The translations under genes and the position numbers were made by a program. Shown here piece by piece: positions 48,501 to 49,913 of a stretch of DNA of 49,913 bases; position 1 is the stretch's first letter, and each line of letters begins with the position of its first letter. This stretch comes from an uncultured Pirellulaceae bacterium (GTDB taxonomy: Bacteria; Planctomycetota; Planctomycetia; Pirellulales; Pirellulaceae), in assembly GCA_938091115.1 (NCBI GenBank), contig CALKNI010000014.1, positions 1 to 49,913 of the forward strand, written 5' to 3'. Below the pieces are notes generated by a model. It was not told where the DNA came from. It did not search any database and saw only the letters and a program-made list of their open reading frames with translations.

Positions 48501-49913
48501 CGATCGCGGATGAGTTCATTTTTGACGTCAACGGCGTTAAGGTTAACTCAGGCCTGTTGATTTATGTTGGTATTGAAACTGCTACTTTTGACGGACTCGG
48601 AGATGACGATGTCTTCGAGGTCAAGGCTCAGCAGGACGGAGTCATCGGTCTGACAGGTGGAGAGGGTGTTGATACTTTCATCGACTCTTCTGGGCCTAGT
48701 GATCAACTCTTAGTGATTTCAGTTGATGATCCTCTTGCAGATCCTGTAGATCGATTGAGGCTGGATTTGATCGGTACCTTTGAAGACGCTTACACTTCAG
48801 ATGAAGTTGAGCGGTTTGTATCCAATGGCATCAGTAACAGTTTTGTAATCGCCGGAGTGGACGGCACACCGACGGTTGCTGGCGGATTGAATTTAATTGG
48901 TGATGGGGATGAGACGTTAGTTATTGAATCTTCACTTGATGCCGGTTGGATGGTCAGTGGCGACGGTGCTGGTTCACTAGCCATGGATGTCGAACCGTTG
49001 ACGTTCATTGGCCTCGACGCGATTTTTGGAACTACGGGCGTGAACACAGTTGACGTGACGAACACCTCAACGGATCTTGAGATCAACACTCGAGACGGCG
49101 CCGATGTGTTCAATATTGAGAATGTTGGTGCAGGGGTTGTGACGGTCAAGTCAGGCGACGCTGATGATGTGTTCAATGTCGTTAACTCAGGCGGTGGCGT
49201 CTTCCTGATGGGTGAAGTTGGTGATGATTCTTACAACGTCGATTTGACGAACCCAGGGGGGTTAGTCACGATTCGCGATAGTGTTGGTTCAGAAAACGAC
49301 TCTCTGTCGGCACTTGGAACCGCTGGTGATGATATCTTTATCTTTGACGGAACGCTTGTCGATGTTAACGGTGTTCAGATTGACCATGAAGGTGTTGAGA
49401 ACGTCAACTACGACGGTCTTGCTGGCGATGATATTTTTGAGATTCGCTCGGCATTCAGCGGTGACGTGAAAGACTTTACTGGAGGTGAAGGTAATGACCT
49501 GTTCATTGTGAATGATCAAGGTGCCGGTGCTAACGGTAATCAACTACGCGTTTCGGTGGCAGATCCATCGGATGCAGTGGATCAGTTGCAGTTGGATGTT
49601 ACTTCGGTGATCACCGACACATTCTTTGCAGACACGATTGAAAATCTTTCGGTTGACGGGTTGTACTTAATCGATGGTGTGAATGGCACACCGACTGTTG
49701 CCGGCGGGTTGAATCTACTTGGCGATGGTAACGAACGCTTGGAAGTGTTATCTGGTTTGGATGCAGCTTGGACGATCGACGGCGATGGGGCAGGCTCAGT
49801 AACAATGGATGTCGAGCCAATGACTTTCAACGGTCTCGAATCACTTATTGGAACCACGGGCGTCAACACAGTTGACGTAACGAACACCTCAACGGATCTT
49901 GAGATCAACACTC
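45521..49913 (+). CDS. Giant secreted repeat protein, LEERRLLA motif (partial)
   Basis: Starts at the ATG at 45521 and runs off the window still open, so at least 1464 residues. The first 28 residues are very basic (R-R-K, K-K-R-R-R-K), followed by Y-E-S-L-E-E-R-R-L-L-A (30-40), the planctomycete N-terminal surface-protein motif of the LEPRxLL type; no classical signal peptide is seen. Residues 45-520 are beta-rich, with W-F-I-T-S-V-S and N-L-W-G-N-Y-A-S-T segments, like propeller or sialidase-type folds. After about residue 560 acidic Gly/Asp-rich turns of G-x-G-D-D-x-F type appear, resembling RTX-like calcium loops, and merge into long repeats with an 822-base period. It is likely exported and adhesive or structural. 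The actual C-terminus and anchoring signal are not visible. Confidence 0.88.
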   Translation, partial: MSLNRHSSSRRKFNQSKKRRRKSSESTVNYESLEERRLLAVDVGLNLNTEQFGGPPNLAGAVGPNHVVTVTNQNFKVIDKATGDLLEERGIEEFWLGTGNDMPGASIDEELLAPGSGSATHSRIVYDADTRRWFITSVSSTDVYDPSQGGGHSVLLGISRTTNPLLDWYSVNYAYDVDRDPSTGPIALEGGFPAVGGISNGVSLAVDDDSVIISADSPSPFAPPEVWAFNKYEVLVQPGIPFIGADGGGVNASVVAAAGNDHQWGTDVKGTVEGTFGLVAPAEGDKLTLTELIDTDISGGAVAQANVDIAVDPYEAPPEFIRQEFDPDIVNGGTELTASIQRLGNSLWATHAILGSGSGSNPDGGATETSAIRWYEIDLDTKTVKQSGTIEHPFFNYIYPSIAVTEAGHVAISYTAAGVGENAGEGIFPSLAVSIGYNNGGNIIMEESRILKDGEGGYFDGRGNLWGNYASTVADPNDPTKAWVFGYWTDDSIRRNGQIQAIEISLIGHSPEIVGDANPNTMVVRRSAIDNAMIEVEVDGMVVKTYAETMMHSITLNGMGGDDTFIVDTSNGELEFAGGVEIIGDGDDTFVASTVENTTWEIGLDGEGQAAIGNDFAPPCDEPHPDEQIINLNFEADSLWFDDTAYNQNGYATFGDALRGELQLYFDNTIIPLFEGSFTVTLDITDNEVDSLATAEAFGYGFHDLNGENVWAASPWSIMTGRGDSNGVDESDGMINYNLDLSRFGGDQQALLGNITGGLTRSQYFRVLGMESFIPNETQSFDPRGNRDVASVMDLQYRDLNDAAVVGNYDANDSTFEVLSYTSNANWAGDGSGLYFLGESDTGTPMPLPVNSNTELIDFDTIASSLAGSSRDGSFNQIIEQDRAFLRGMGFSLSPVNPPELSPGFSVVFTGIDELQAGDGTDYICIGSSNIDLMISSGLGNDIFNVTGLGVGALNLFGEGGDDTYEVVFSSSGVITIIDSVGTENDTLIGKGTSIADEFIFDVNGVKVNSGLLIYVGIETATFDGLGDDDVFEVKAQQDGVIGLTGGEGVDTFIDSSGPSDQLLVISVDDPLADPVDRLRLDLIGTFEDAYTSDEVERFVSNGISNSFVIAGVDGTPTVAGGLNLIGDGDETLVIESSLDAGWMVSGDGAGSLAMDVEPLTFIGLDAIFGTTGVNTVDVTNTSTDLEINTRDGADVFNIENVGAGVVTVKSGDADDVFNVVNSGGGVFLMGEVGDDSYNVDLTNPGGLVTIRDSVGSENDSLSALGTAGDDIFIFDGTLVDVNGVQIDHEGVENVNYDGLAGDDIFEIRSAFSGDVKDFTGGEGNDLFIVNDQGAGANGNQLRVSVADPSDAVDQLQLDVTSVITDTFFADTIENLSVDGLYLIDGVNGTPTVAGGLNLLGDGNERLEVLSGLDAAWTIDGDGAGSVTMDVEPMTFNGLESLIGTTGVNTVDVTNTSTDLEINT
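48300..49913 (+). repeat. Tandem long repeats, 822-base period, within the giant gene
   Basis: The unit is 274 residues. The clearest pair: the G-T-P-T-V-A-G-G-L-N-L block encoded from 48863 recurs at 49685, and the T-T-G-V-N-T-V-D-V-T-N block at 49028-49091 recurs at 49850-49913, both exactly 822 bases apart. The last pair differs at only 3 of 64 bases, all third-codon positions. Upstream parts of the unit are much more diverged. The start of the first unit (about 48300) is approximate; further units probably follow past the window edge. Confidence 0.85.

Overview
The window reads as chromosomal DNA of a planctomycete, probably a marine Pirellulales-type bacterium. This is inferred from family content: a DUF1559 protein with a type IV pilin-like N-terminus, a PQQ-type beta-propeller protein, a formylglycine-type sulfatase, an HTTM protein with its small partner, a short basic protein of planctomycete type, and a giant surface protein carrying an LEERRLLA motif near its N-terminus. 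Base composition looks close to half GC. Intergenic gaps are long and operons short. I see no rRNA, tRNA, CRISPR array or intact mobile element.

Left part (1-9.5 kb): a secreted PQQ-propeller protein, then an RND efflux pair (periplasmic adaptor and a 1182-residue permease with two unusual insertions). The pair is flanked on both sides by decayed IS3-type transposase fragments. A sulfatase on the minus strand follows.

Thiol block (10-15.5 kb, all minus strand): gshA and gshB overlap by 4 bp. They are followed by an ABC-2 transporter (ATPase and permease), a CPFC glutaredoxin overlapping a BolA-like gene by 4 bp, and a CGFS monothiol glutaredoxin. Together these make glutathione and supply the Grx4/BolA pair used in iron-sulfur and redox homeostasis.

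Middle (15.5-31.5 kb): a glycine-rich EF-hand protein, a small zinc-ribbon protein, an unrecognised 316-residue protein, an OmpR-type two-component system, a heavy-metal P-type ATPase and an ArsR-type repressor. The repressor is divergent from a rare fusion of a CX5R phosphatase-like (DUF442) domain with a SAM methyltransferase. Next come a broken potassium-channel gene, a prolyl oligopeptidase, a metallopeptidase-like/cyclophilin fusion, the remnant of a GPP34-type gene, and an endonuclease/exonuclease/phosphatase-family lipoprotein.

Right part (31.4-49.9 kb): an ankyrin lipoprotein, the HTTM pair, and a cupin divergent from the most striking gene of the window. That gene is a Prx-like2/AhpC-TSA_2 protein whose first redox cysteine codon is an in-frame TGA, followed by a hairpin fitting a bacterial SECIS, so it is a candidate selenoprotein with a UPPC centre. 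Then come a PAS histidine kinase with a separate receiver protein, a YkgJ-type cysteine-cluster protein, an LptF/LptG permease, the short basic protein, a two-domain glycosyltransferase, the DUF1559 protein with a clear terminator, a small methyltransferase-like protein, and the start of a giant repeat protein that runs off the window.
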